A stretch of DNA of 29,766 nucleotides from Gammaproteobacteria bacterium (GCA_028871235.1 JAGWNO010000005.1:1-29766), one strand, 5' to 3'. Positions 15,527 to 22,541 are shown, counted from the first letter of the stretch. Made by a program: numbers and translations. The notes: a model not told the origin generated them from the letters alone.

Positions 15527-16528
15527 ATGTCTAATCCTGAAGATCCACGCCAGTTGTTACTTTACACCAGAGCCTCTACGACCAGGTTCTGGCGGCAGTT
15601 ACGTGCCCTCTTCCGCATCTCCCGATCCATCTACCCGGTCTCCAGGAATAAATGGTTCGTCAAACGGGTCAAATACCTGTGGCGAGCGCTGACGCACCTG
15701 GGCATCGCCTCCCATTGGAACGACATGCTGGCCACGGCGCCGTTCTCCACGCTGGCGGATTACCACCCGCGCTTGCATGAAAAGCCCTTACGCCCCTATC
15801 TGCATGTGCGCCTCACGCGGCTGGAACGCTACCGGATACTGCGGGAACATTACCTGTTCCTGCGACAGCAGGTGTCCGCCCAGTTGTTCACGGCGCTGGT
15901 GCATGGCCAGGCCTATGCGCTGGTGCAGCGTGCCACGGCACATCTGGAAGAGCCCTTCACTGTCAGCATTGCCTACGCAGGCAACATGGAGCGGGAGGGA
16001 GAACTCGCGCTCTCGGTCGAATCACCGGCCTACGGCAAGGTGGCCACGCTCACCTTCGTGGTGCATTTCGGCATGACGGGTTGGGAGATACTGATCGGCG
16101 GTCTGCAGGGCGGACAGGCAGGCAGCGGACGGGAAGCCGCCAAGCGCGTCACCAAAGCGTTCCACGGGATGCGGCCTAAACCCCTGCTGATCCATCTGTT
16201 ACAGGAGATCGCCGCCTGCTGGGGCATCTCCGGCATCCTCGCCATCAGCGACGCGGCGCACATCCTCAAGCGGCGTCGTTACCGTTACCGCAGCCCGATC
16301 AAAAGCTCCTACGATCTGGTATGGGCGGAAGCCAAGGGACATCCGGCGGAACGCGGTTTCTTTGCCATCCCCGTGGATCGGTCGCGTCGCGACATCAACT
16401 CCGTGCCCTCGCACAAGCGCGCAGTCTACCTGCGCCGCTTCCAGTTGCAGGATGACATGGACGCGGAGCTGCGCCAGCGTCTGTGCTCGCCTGCATTCAA
16501 ATTAGTGACGGAGATACACGCCGCTTGA
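15527..16528 (+). CDS. VirK/YbjX (DUF535) family protein
   Basis: The protein is 333 aa, cytoplasmic, with no signal peptide or membrane segment. It belongs to DUF535, named after Shigella VirK and E. coli YbjX. Family members are linked to virulence-protein production and resistance to membrane-damaging peptides, but the biochemical role is unknown. Visible family features are YRILREHYLFL, LTFVVH followed by IGGLQGG, FHGMRPKPLLIHLLQEIA, and RYRYRSPIKSSYDLVWAEA near residue 255-275. The ATG at 15527 is the only good start; it has no clear Shine-Dalgarno, and an in-frame stop lies just upstream. A possible promoter is TTGATG (15467-15472), 16 bp, CATAGT (15489-15494). It points against its neighbours, between maf and rlmH, which are often close together in related genomes. 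Repeats follow it, consistent with an insertion. Confidence 0.88.
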   Translation: MSNPEDPRQLLLYTRASTTRFWRQLRALFRISRSIYPVSRNKWFVKRVKYLWRALTHLGIASHWNDMLATAPFSTLADYHPRLHEKPLRPYLHVRLTRLERYRILREHYLFLRQQVSAQLFTALVHGQAYALVQRATAHLEEPFTVSIAYAGNMEREGELALSVESPAYGKVATLTFVVHFGMTGWEILIGGLQGGQAGSGREAAKRVTKAFHGMRPKPLLIHLLQEIAACWGISGILAISDAAHILKRRRYRYRSPIKSSYDLVWAEAKGHPAERGFFAIPVDRSRRDINSVPSHKRAVYLRRFQLQDDMDAELRQRLCSPAFKLVTEIHAA

Positions 16529-16545
16529 TGCGGCGGTCATGCGCC

Positions 16546-16573
16546 GCCTCACTCCTCATACCTCACCCCTCAC
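16546..16573. repeat. heptamer array NCCTCAC, four units
   Basis: Four tandem 7-bp units read GCCTCAC, TCCTCAT, ACCTCAC and CCCTCAC. The array starts 18 bp after the stop of the DUF535 gene. It has the same unit and orientation as the array at 16634-16674, with the REP-like hairpin between them. Confidence 0.75.
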
Positions 16574-16590
16574 CCTTTTCGCGGTGGTTC

Positions 16591-16622
16591 GATTGCGGGA
16601 GCGGCGATAGTCGCCGCGATGG
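16591..16622. repeat. REP-like palindromic element
   Basis: GCGGCGA (16601-16607), loop TAG, and TCGCCGC (16611-16617) form a perfect 7-bp hairpin preceded by GATTGCGGGA and followed by GATGG. The shape, a GGGAG-type head then a GC hairpin then CGATGG, resembles the REP elements scattered in Pseudomonas and Xanthomonadales genomes that are mobilised by RAYT transposases. It lies between the convergent 3' ends of the DUF535 gene and rlmH. No RAYT gene is in the window. Confidence 0.55.
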
Positions 16623-16633
16623 TTTCGTGGCAC

Positions 16634-16674
16634 CCCTCACTCCTACTCCTCACGCCTCACGCCTCACCTCTCAT
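16634..16674. repeat. heptamer array NCCTCAC beginning at the rlmH stop codon
   Basis: The units are CCCTCAC, TCCTAC (one base short), TCCTCAC, GCCTCAC, GCCTCAC and CTCTCAT. On the minus strand this reads as tandem GTGAGGN and starts inside the rlmH stop codon (16671-16673). The maf stop codon lies in the same kind of sequence. Confidence 0.75.
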
Positions 16675-17141
16675 CCCCGATGATACGGATGATTATTCAG
16701 TATCGTCCATGCACGATATAGCTGTTCCGCCACCACCACGCGCACCAGGCCGTGGGGCAGAGTGAGGGGCGACAGCGACCACTCGAGGTCCGCCCGGGCG
16801 AGACATTCAGGCGCAAGGCCGTCGGGACCGCCCACCAACAGCGCCAGATCACGGCCGTCCTGCAACCAGTGATTCAACTGCTGCGCCAGTTCCCCGGAGC
16901 TGAAAGCGCGGCCGCGCACGTCCAGCGCAACCACCCTGGCCCGGGGCGGGACTGCCGCCAGCAGACGCGCCCCTTCCTCGGTCATGGCCCTGGCGGTATC
17001 GCCGGTGCGCCGGCCTGCGCCCAGGGGGATTTCTTTCAATATCAGCCGGCATTCCGGCGGCAGGCGCGCAGCGTATTCCGCGAAGCCCTGGTTGATCCAG
17101 GACGGCAGGCGCGAACCCGCGGTCAACAGATGGATGCGCAC
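16671..17141 (-). CDS. rlmH: 23S rRNA (pseudouridine-1915-N3) methyltransferase RlmH
   Basis: RlmH is a SPOUT methyltransferase that uses SAM to methylate pseudouridine 1915 in helix 69 of assembled 70S ribosomes. The protein is 156 aa, the normal size. The knotted SAM-binding part is seen as DLALLVGGPDGLAPE, then LSLSPLTLPHGLVRVVVAEQLYRAW-type sequence ending NNHPYHRG, the near-invariant C-terminus. The start is GTG at 17141, six bases after rsfS, and the pair is typical. Its stop codon is the first base-triplet of a GTGAGGN array, and it is the last gene of the long minus-strand run. Confidence 0.97.
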   Translation of the reverse strand: MRIHLLTAGSRLPSWINQGFAEYAARLPPECRLILKEIPLGAGRRTGDTARAMTEEGARLLAAVPPRARVVALDVRGRAFSSGELAQQLNHWLQDGRDLALLVGGPDGLAPECLARADLEWSLSPLTLPHGLVRVVVAEQLYRAWTILNNHPYHRG

Positions 17142-17147
17142 CGCCCG

Positions 17148-17522
17148 TCAGCGCCGGCGGCGGGCGGCGACTGCCGGCTCCGGCGGTGTTGCGGCACCGC
17201 TCTCCACGCTCCAGAGTTTCTCCAGATTGTAGAAATCCCGCACCCGCGGCAGCATCACATGCACCACCACATCGCGCAGATCCACCAGCACCCACTCGCC
17301 CTCGCTCTCGCCCTCGACGCCCAGCGCGCGCACCTGGTGGGCGCGGGCCTTGTCGAGCACGTTGCGCGCCAGGGATTTCACATGCCGGTCGGAAGTGCCG
17401 CTGGCGATCACCATGAAGTCGGTGATGGCGGTGGCGCCGCGCACGTCCAGGGCGCGGATATCCGCGGCCTTCAGATCCTCCAATGCAGTCACCACCAGTT
17501 CGCGCAGTCGTTCGGTTTCCAT
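17148..17522 (-). CDS. rsfS: ribosome silencing factor RsfS
   Basis: RsfS binds ribosomal protein L14 (uL14) and blocks subunit joining, which slows translation in stationary phase or starvation. The protein is 124 aa. The core signatures are ALEDLKAADIRALDVRG, TDFMVIASGTSDRHVKSLA and GEGEWVLVDLRDVVVHVMLP-type sequence (here EGEWVLVDLRDVVVHVMLP), then RDFYNLEKLW. A basic tail (VAARRRR) closes it. The ATG at 17522 overlaps the nadD stop by one base (TGATG), which marks translational coupling; the longer upstream frame lies inside nadD. It precedes rlmH by six bases. Confidence 0.97.
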   Translation of the reverse strand: METERLRELVVTALEDLKAADIRALDVRGATAITDFMVIASGTSDRHVKSLARNVLDKARAHQVRALGVEGESEGEWVLVDLRDVVVHVMLPRVRDFYNLEKLWSVESGAATPPEPAVAARRRR

Positions 17523-18169
17523 CAATGCTCCATCGGTTTCACATAGCAACCGGAATTCCGGATCAGCTCGCGCACCGCATCGGGCACGAGATAGCGGACG
17601 TCGCCGCCCGCGGCGATGCATTCACGCACGCGCGTGGAGGAGATCTCCAGCTGTGTCACCGGCTGGAAAAGTATGCGTCCGGCAGCGGCCTGCAGCAGCG
17701 CGTCAGCGGACTCAGCGCGCCGCTGCCCCACGAGTTCGCCGAGCACGCCGTCGTTGTGCAGCAGCCAGCCGGGCCGGTGCGCCACGATCATATGGGCGAA
17801 ATCAAAAATACTGCGCCACCGATGCCAGCCGGGAAGACCCAGGAAGGCATCCATACCGACGATCAATGCCAGCAGCCCGTCCGGATACTCGGCCCGCAGC
17901 CCGGCGAGCGTATCCACGGTGTAGGACGGCGCGGCGCGGCGCAGCTCGCGTGCATCCACCCGCAGGCGTGCATCACCGGCCACGGCGGCTTGCAGCATCT
18001 CGAGGCGCAGTGCCGCCGGCGCGCCGGGCGCACCGCGGTGCGGCGGCTGCCCCGCCGGGATGAAACGGATCTCGTCCAGGGAAAGTGCGTCCAGGATTTC
18101 AAGCGCGGGCCGCAGATGGCCGAAATGGATGGGGTCGAAGCTGCCCCCGAAGATGCCGATTTTCCTCAT
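17522..18169 (-). CDS. nadD: nicotinate-nucleotide adenylyltransferase NadD
   Basis: NadD joins ATP and nicotinate mononucleotide to make deamido-NAD, an essential cytoplasmic step of NAD synthesis. The protein is 215 aa. The nucleotidyltransferase start GIFGGSFDPIHFGH is at 5-18, holding the HxGH-type motif. IPAGQPPHRG and SYTVDTLAGLRAEYP are substrate-site segments, LIVGMDAF follows, and ISSTRVR is the second ATP-phosphate motif near the C-terminus. The ATG at 18169 is the only start giving the standard N-terminus. It lies 21 bp after holA and overlaps rsfS by one base. Confidence 0.97.
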   Translation of the reverse strand: MRKIGIFGGSFDPIHFGHLRPALEILDALSLDEIRFIPAGQPPHRGAPGAPAALRLEMLQAAVAGDARLRVDARELRRAAPSYTVDTLAGLRAEYPDGLLALIVGMDAFLGLPGWHRWRSIFDFAHMIVAHRPGWLLHNDGVLGELVGQRRAESADALLQAAAGRILFQPVTQLEISSTRVRECIAAGGDVRYLVPDAVRELIRNSGCYVKPMEH

Positions 18170-18190
18170 GCCTGGCGGCGGTGCTCCTGT

Positions 18191-19195
18191 TCAGACCGGC
18201 AGGCGCAGTCCCGCCAGGCTTTCGGCCAAGTGTAACAGCTCATCCCAGGGCCGGCCCGGCGCCTGGCCCTTCATCACCCGGTCGGCCCGGGCAGCGAGTC
18301 CCAGGAGCTGCTGCCAGTCACGGGCTTTGGCGCGCTTCAGGGCCTGCTGCAGGAGCGGCCGGCGTTTCTCCCAGACCTTGCCCAGCACCTGCTGGGGCGG
18401 GGTGCCCGCCTCGATCTGCCACGCCAGGGTGGCCAGCTCACGCAAGGTATAGGTCAGGGCCCCCAGCACCGCCACCGGTTCCGCACCCTCCTCCGCCAGT
18501 CCGTCGAGGATGCGCACCGTGCGTCCCCGGTCACCCATCAGGGCCGCGTCCACGAGTTTGAAGGCATCGAAGCGGGCGCTGTCCGCCACCGCTTCCCGCA
18601 CAGCGTCTCCATCCACCGCGCCAGGGCCGCGGAGCAACAGCAGTTTCTCCACTTCCTGGGCCGCCGCCGGCAGGTTGCCCTCAACCCGTGCGGCGATGAG
18701 GGCGACCGCTTCCGGTGTCGGCTGCAGGCCGCGGCTGCGCAGGCGCCGCTCGAGCCAGGCGGGCAGCTGCCGGACCTCCAGCGGCCAGGTCTGCACCATC
18801 ACCCCGGCCCGCTCCAGGGCTTCGGCCCAGCGGCCGCCACCCCGCTCCAGCTTGCCGCACACCACCAGCAGTACCGTATCCGGGGCGGGCGCTCCGGCAT
18901 AGGTCATGAGTGCTTCGGCGCCGTCATCGCCGGGCTGGCCGCCGGGCAGGCGCACTTCCAGCAGCCGTTTGGCGGCGAACAGTGAGAGGCTGGCGGCGGC
19001 GCTGCGCAGCAGGTTCCAGTCGAAACCGCGTTCCGCCACATGCACTTCGCGCTCCGTATAACCGGCGGCGCGGGCGGCGGCACGCACCGCGTCCGCGGCT
19101 TCTTCGCGTTGCAGCGGCTCGTCGCCTGCGATCAAGTACACGGGCGCGAGCGCGGCCTGCAGCTGGCCGGGGAGTCTGTCAGGCGTGAGCTTCAA
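18191..19195 (-). CDS. holA: DNA polymerase III delta subunit HolA
   Basis: HolA opens the beta clamp in the clamp-loader complex during replication. The protein is 334 aa with the expected N-terminus, KLTPDRLPGQLQ, then APVYLIAGDEPLQREEAADAVR-type sequence (domain I) and the delta-specific PLEVRQLPAWLERRL and LIAARVEGNLPAAAQEVEKL segments. The best start is TTG at 19195 with GGCAGGA five bases upstream; no ATG or GTG gives the right N-terminus. Because of this, holA overlaps the 3' end of the permease gene by 17 bases. In relatives lptE directly precedes holA; here four metal-transport genes lie between them. A weak start and overlap suggest that holA translation depends on the permease gene upstream. 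Confidence 0.94.
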   Translation of the reverse strand: MKLTPDRLPGQLQAALAPVYLIAGDEPLQREEAADAVRAAARAAGYTEREVHVAERGFDWNLLRSAAASLSLFAAKRLLEVRLPGGQPGDDGAEALMTYAGAPAPDTVLLVVCGKLERGGGRWAEALERAGVMVQTWPLEVRQLPAWLERRLRSRGLQPTPEAVALIAARVEGNLPAAAQEVEKLLLLRGPGAVDGDAVREAVADSARFDAFKLVDAALMGDRGRTVRILDGLAEEGAEPVAVLGALTYTLRELATLAWQIEAGTPPQQVLGKVWEKRRPLLQQALKRAKARDWQQLLGLAARADRVMKGQAPGRPWDELLHLAESLAGLRLPV

Positions 19196-19964
19196 CGGTC
19201 CTGCCGGGAAGGAGTTTGCGCATGACCCCCATGATAATGGCGAGCACCGCCAGGCACCACACGATGAGCGCGCCGCTCGGCAGGTCGAAGGCCGCCGACA
19301 GCACCAGCCCGGCGGCGTAGGCGATGACGCCCGCCGCAAAGGCCAGCACCAGACCGGGTTTCTCCCTGAGGCCCTTGGCGCCCAGCGCCGGCATGATGAG
19401 GCTGGCGAACACCAGGTACACACCCACCAGCTGCACCGAGGCGGTCACGGTGACGGCGAACAACACATAGAAACCGATGCGGCCGATGCGGCCGCGCAAA
19501 CCGAACCAGCACAGCAGCACCAGCGCGTAGAGGATGGCGATGGGCCACAGGCTCGAGAGCGACACCCACAGTATCTGGCCCACCAGCAGGTCCTTGAGAT
19601 GCTCGCCGCCCTGCGGGTTATTGGCCAGCAGCAGGATGCTGCCGGTGGCCGCCAGCGCGAACAGCCCGCCGATGAGCGCCTCCTGGATGTCGGGGAAGCG
19701 CTTCTCCGTCCAGGTGAGCAGCAGCGCACCGATGAGCGCCGCGATCACCGCCGCCGCCTGCGCCGACCAGCCCGCGCCGCTGCCGAAATGGAAGGTGCTG
19801 GCGGCGATCACACCCATGCCCGCCACCTGGGCGATGGCGAGATCGATGAAGATGATGCCGCGGTTCAGCACCTCGCGTCCGAACGGCACGTGGGTGGTGA
19901 GTACCAGGATGCCCGCCACCAGTGCCGGCACGATGATGGAGAGATCAACCGCATTCAGACTCAT
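19179..19964 (-). CDS. metal ABC transporter permease, ZnuB/ABC-3 family
   Basis: An inner-membrane permease for zinc, manganese or a similar ion, 261 aa, with about eight hydrophobic segments. Family landmarks are FGREVLNRGIIFIDLAIAQVAGMGV near residues 28-53 (cited in part), FPDIQEALIGGLFALAATG, which contains the ATPase-contact loop, and VTASVQLVGVYLVFASLIMPAL. The ATG at 19964 overlaps the stop of the binding-protein gene by four bases (ATGA), and its own end overlaps holA by 17. No ATPase with a Walker A motif is encoded in the window, so the energising subunit must come from elsewhere. The exact metal is not provable from sequence; zinc is the best guess from the binding protein. Confidence 0.92.
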   Translation of the reverse strand: MSLNAVDLSIIVPALVAGILVLTTHVPFGREVLNRGIIFIDLAIAQVAGMGVIAASTFHFGSGAGWSAQAAAVIAALIGALLLTWTEKRFPDIQEALIGGLFALAATGSILLLANNPQGGEHLKDLLVGQILWVSLSSLWPIAILYALVLLCWFGLRGRIGRIGFYVLFAVTVTASVQLVGVYLVFASLIMPALGAKGLREKPGLVLAFAAGVIAYAAGLVLSAAFDLPSGALIVWCLAVLAIIMGVMRKLLPGRTVEAHA

Positions 19965-20872
19965 TTGGCTTCTCCATGCAGCTTCAGCAGTTGACTGACC
20001 ATGAGGTCATAGAATGAGAACAGGTCCGGATCGTTGTCCGCCCCGACCGTGTCGGGGATGAGCGCCACCGGAATGCCGGTACGCTGCGACAGCCACTGGG
20101 GCGCCTGCTCGTCTTCATAAGGCGTGTAGATGATGCCCTGTACCTGCCCGCCCTTGACCTGCGTAAGCAGCTCGGCGAGATGACTCGGGCTCGGCGGGAT
20201 GCCGGGTTTCGGCTCCAGATAACCGACCACGTCGAGGCCCAGCCAGTGCTGCATGTACACCCAGCCGTCGTGATAGACGATGATCTTCATGCCCTTGAGC
20301 GGCGCCGCTTCCTGCTGCCACTTCGCCATGGCCGCGTCGAAGCGGGTGATGAAGTCCTGGTAATGCGACTGGTAATAGGCCGCGTCAGCCGGATCCAGCG
20401 CGACCATGCGTTTCAGCAGCTCCGGCGCCAGCGCCGCGATATTGCGGGGACTGGTCTGGATGTGCGGGTTGCCGTCGGGGTGGATATCGCCCAGTGACCG
20501 GTCGACGCTGGTCGGGATCTGGCGCAGGCGCACGTAACGGGAAGCATCCAGATTGCCGGGCTGGCCGGGCTGGACCCGTTCATTGTCGCCCTGGCGCAGC
20601 AGCACCGGCAGCCAGCCGATCTCCAGTTGCGCGCCGTTGCACACCAGCAGGTCGGCACGCCGCATCTTGGCGATGAGGCTCGGCCGCGCCTGGATGTAGT
20701 GCGGATCGTTGTAGGCGCCGGTGGCGGAGGTGACGTGCACGTGCTCGCCGCCGATGGCCTTGACCAGGGCCGCCCAGTGTGGCTCGCAGGCGAACACGTT
20801 CAGGTCGGCGAACGCCGGCGCGGATGACAGCAGCAGCGCGACGGATAATAGACACAGCTTCAGGGTTTTCAT
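19961..20872 (-). CDS. metal ABC transporter substrate-binding protein, ZnuA-like (cluster A-I)
   Basis: A periplasmic binding protein that delivers a divalent metal to the permease next door, 303 aa. The signal peptide ends at AFA, residue 22. Histidines are placed as in ZnuA: His58 (YNDPHYIQARP), His137 (PDGNPHIQTSP) and His201 (IVYHDGWVYM), with acidic residues around 270-282 (DTVGADNDPD) for the fourth ligand. The His-rich loop of E. coli ZnuA is absent. Three His ligands favour zinc over manganese. The ATG at 20872 has GGAGG eight bases upstream; the longer upstream frame lies in the outer-membrane gene. It starts 20 bp after the barrel gene and overlaps the permease gene by four bases. 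Confidence 0.93.
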   Translation of the reverse strand: MKTLKLCLLSVALLLSSAPAFADLNVFACEPHWAALVKAIGGEHVHVTSATGAYNDPHYIQARPSLIAKMRRADLLVCNGAQLEIGWLPVLLRQGDNERVQPGQPGNLDASRYVRLRQIPTSVDRSLGDIHPDGNPHIQTSPRNIAALAPELLKRMVALDPADAAYYQSHYQDFITRFDAAMAKWQQEAAPLKGMKIIVYHDGWVYMQHWLGLDVVGYLEPKPGIPPSPSHLAELLTQVKGGQVQGIIYTPYEDEQAPQWLSQRTGIPVALIPDTVGADNDPDLFSFYDLMVSQLLKLHGEAK

Positions 20873-20892
20873 GGTGAGATCCTCCGCGGGAA

Positions 20893-22128
20893 TCAGAAGG
20901 TATGGGCGGGGTGGGCGCCCATGGCGACGATGTACTGGAGAAACACCTCGTTGTAAGGCGCCGCTCCCGATTCGTCGCGGTTGAACTGCAGCCGGATGCG
21001 GCTGAATTCGGTGTTGGAGAAATCCAGCATGGCGGTGTAACGCCTGGGCGCGAAGCCGTTGCCCAGCAGCACCGCCGGCTGGTAGGCGCCGGTGACGGTG
21101 TTGTTGCTGCCCAGATGGTCGTAGCGCAGACCGAAGCGCCAGCGCGGCATCCACTGGTACACGCCCTGTGCATACCAGCCGTTGGCGGAATCGCTGTAGC
21201 TGCTGCCGCCGCAGACCTGGCCGACCGGACACGCGCTTGCCGCCACGCTGCCGCGCTCGTTGCGATGCAGGTACTCCGCCTGGAAGATGAAATTCTTCTC
21301 GTAGAAGTTGCCGTGGGGCGACCACTTCCATACGAAGTCCGCGCCGCTGATGTTGCTGGTGCCGGTGAAGAACGGACCCGCATCGATCACGCTGTTGTTG
21401 GGATCGAACGGGTCGGTGCCCAGCGACGGGCGGTTGAGGGAACGCGCCGACATATAGGACAGGCCCGCGAACCAGGTGCTGCTGTCGTTCACGTCCTCGC
21501 TCACCTTCATGTACAGCGTGTTGGCGCCGTTGCCGCTGTGGGCGGCGCCGCCGGCCGGGAAACTGTCGCCGCTGAAGGCCTCCGCACCGAACAGCAGATA
21601 GGTATCGGTGGGCGCCAGCCAGGTGACCTGCACACCAGGGTCGCTGTACTGGTTGTTCAGCATGGCTTCATAGGCCAGCGGCTGGTCCACGAAATCCCAG
21701 ACGTGCGAATGGCGCGCGTTCTGGTAGCCGAAGTCCGAGAAGAACTTGCCGGCACGCACGCGGAAACCGTCCGGCATGGCGATGGTCTCGAGGTAGGCGA
21801 GCTCGACTTCCGCGGATCCCTGGCCGTGGTCATCGTGGAACGTCAGGGCGGCGAAACCGTAGAACAGGTTGTCAATGTTGGAATCGACATCCAGCTCCGA
21901 CTCCCCGAGCGCGAAGCCCTGGGGCGAAAGTCCGGCGCCGTCGCCGAGCATGAAGCCGGGTATCTGACGGTTGCCGGCGGCACTCGCATAGCTCCCGTAG
22001 GTGCCCTGCAGCACCAGGCCGATGCCGGGGTTGAAGGCGGTGGGTCCGCCCTGCGGGGCGGCGTAGGCATTCATGCACGCCGCGGCAGCCAGGCCCGTGA
22101 CGAGCCCGCCGATGAATTTGAAACGCAT
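20893..22128 (-). CDS. outer-membrane beta-barrel protein, putative metal-uptake porin
   Basis: The protein is 411 aa with a signal peptide ending AYA (residue 23). The mature part alternates hydrophobic and polar residues in many strands with aromatic girdles (GFAALTFHDDHG, AEVELAYLETI, FRVRAGKFFSDFG, WRFGLRYDHLG, YTAMLDFSNTEFSRIRLQF). It ends in Phe, as BAM substrates do. There is no TonB box or plug domain, so it is porin-like rather than a TonB-dependent receptor. The closest style is the phosphate-selective-porin/LbtU class, but I cannot assign it. A Cys pair (CPVGQVC) may lie in an exposed loop. AGGAGG stands eight bases before the ATG at 22128. Its place directly before the ZnuA-like gene implies passage of the same metal or metal complex through the outer membrane. 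Confidence 0.85.
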   Translation of the reverse strand: MRFKFIGGLVTGLAAAACMNAYAAPQGGPTAFNPGIGLVLQGTYGSYASAAGNRQIPGFMLGDGAGLSPQGFALGESELDVDSNIDNLFYGFAALTFHDDHGQGSAEVELAYLETIAMPDGFRVRAGKFFSDFGYQNARHSHVWDFVDQPLAYEAMLNNQYSDPGVQVTWLAPTDTYLLFGAEAFSGDSFPAGGAAHSGNGANTLYMKVSEDVNDSSTWFAGLSYMSARSLNRPSLGTDPFDPNNSVIDAGPFFTGTSNISGADFVWKWSPHGNFYEKNFIFQAEYLHRNERGSVAASACPVGQVCGGSSYSDSANGWYAQGVYQWMPRWRFGLRYDHLGSNNTVTGAYQPAVLLGNGFAPRRYTAMLDFSNTEFSRIRLQFNRDESGAAPYNEVFLQYIVAMGAHPAHTF

Positions 22129-22173
22129 ATCAGTCCTCCTTCAGGAAACCAGTACGCAGCTTGCAGGTGCGGC

Positions 22174-22191
22174 CGCGGCCAACGGGCCGCG
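22174..22191 (-). other. small GC hairpin between the Cys/His gene and the barrel gene
   Basis: On the minus strand CGCGGCC, loop CGTT and GGCCGCG form a perfect 7-bp stem beginning about 18 nt after the stop at 22209. There is no T-run, so it is not a convincing terminator. It may be a processing or attenuation hairpin. No Zur-like AT-rich dyad is visible in this 80-bp gap. Confidence 0.35.
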
Positions 22192-22208
22192 ACAGGCACA
22201 CGAGACAA

Positions 22209-22541
22209 TTACGCGATGATTTCCGCGGGAGGTCCGCGGCTGAACCGGGTACGAGGGAAAGGCGGGACGTGAACCGTGACCAGCGCGGGCAGCGGTATTT
22301 CCGCGTGCAGCGGTGGTGCCGGTGCTTCGATGGCGGTATTCGGCACGCTGAACAGATGTCCGCCCAGCACGCAATACTGGCACTGGGTGTTGGGGGAACC
22401 GAGGGGATGGCTGTCCTCATGCGCCGGAAATCCGGTCTGCACCAGCAACACTATGGCAGCGAGCAGCAACAGCAGGCGCCGCCCGCCGGGTCCCTGCGAG
22501 GCGCGCCCCAATCGCCGCAGCAGGCCGCGACGCGTGTTCAC
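22209..22541 (-). CDS. small membrane-anchored Cys/His protein, putative metal chaperone
   Basis: A 110-aa protein with a basic N-terminus, one hydrophobic segment (about 22-36, LLLLLAAIVLLVQ) and a metal-ligand-like stretch just after it: His41, His45, then Cys54 and Cys57 (QCQYC) and His62. The C-terminal half is Pro-rich and probably unstructured. The hydrophobic segment is either an uncleaved anchor or a signal peptide cleaved near FPA (residue 40). Small exported proteins with a C..C and nearby His occur beside zinc and copper uptake genes, and it fits that pattern; its true family is uncertain. The GTG at 22541 overlaps the lptE stop by four bases (GTGA), tying it to lptE translation. 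An 80-bp gap with a hairpin separates it from the barrel gene. Confidence 0.72.
   Translation of the reverse strand: MNTRRGLLRRLGRASQGPGGRRLLLLLAAIVLLVQTGFPAHEDSHPLGSPNTQCQYCVLGGHLFSVPNTAIEAPAPPLHAEIPLPALVTVHVPPFPRTRFSRGPPAEIIA

Noticed and set aside
16546..16674. CRISPR array
   Set aside because: The repeats are only 7 bp, tandem, without unique spacers.
19196..19423. 76-residue N-terminal extension of HolA
   Set aside because: This part is an out-of-frame reading of the permease gene, rich in Cys, Arg and Trp, unlike HolA.
22129..22208. Zur-binding site before the barrel gene
   Set aside because: There is no AT-rich dyad of the GTTATA..TATAAC kind; the only structure is a GC hairpin.
19179..22541. 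A hidden ABC ATPase (ZnuC) in another frame of the metal cassette
   Set aside because: No frame in or around the cassette shows a Walker A (GxxxxGKS/T) with an LSGGQ signature.
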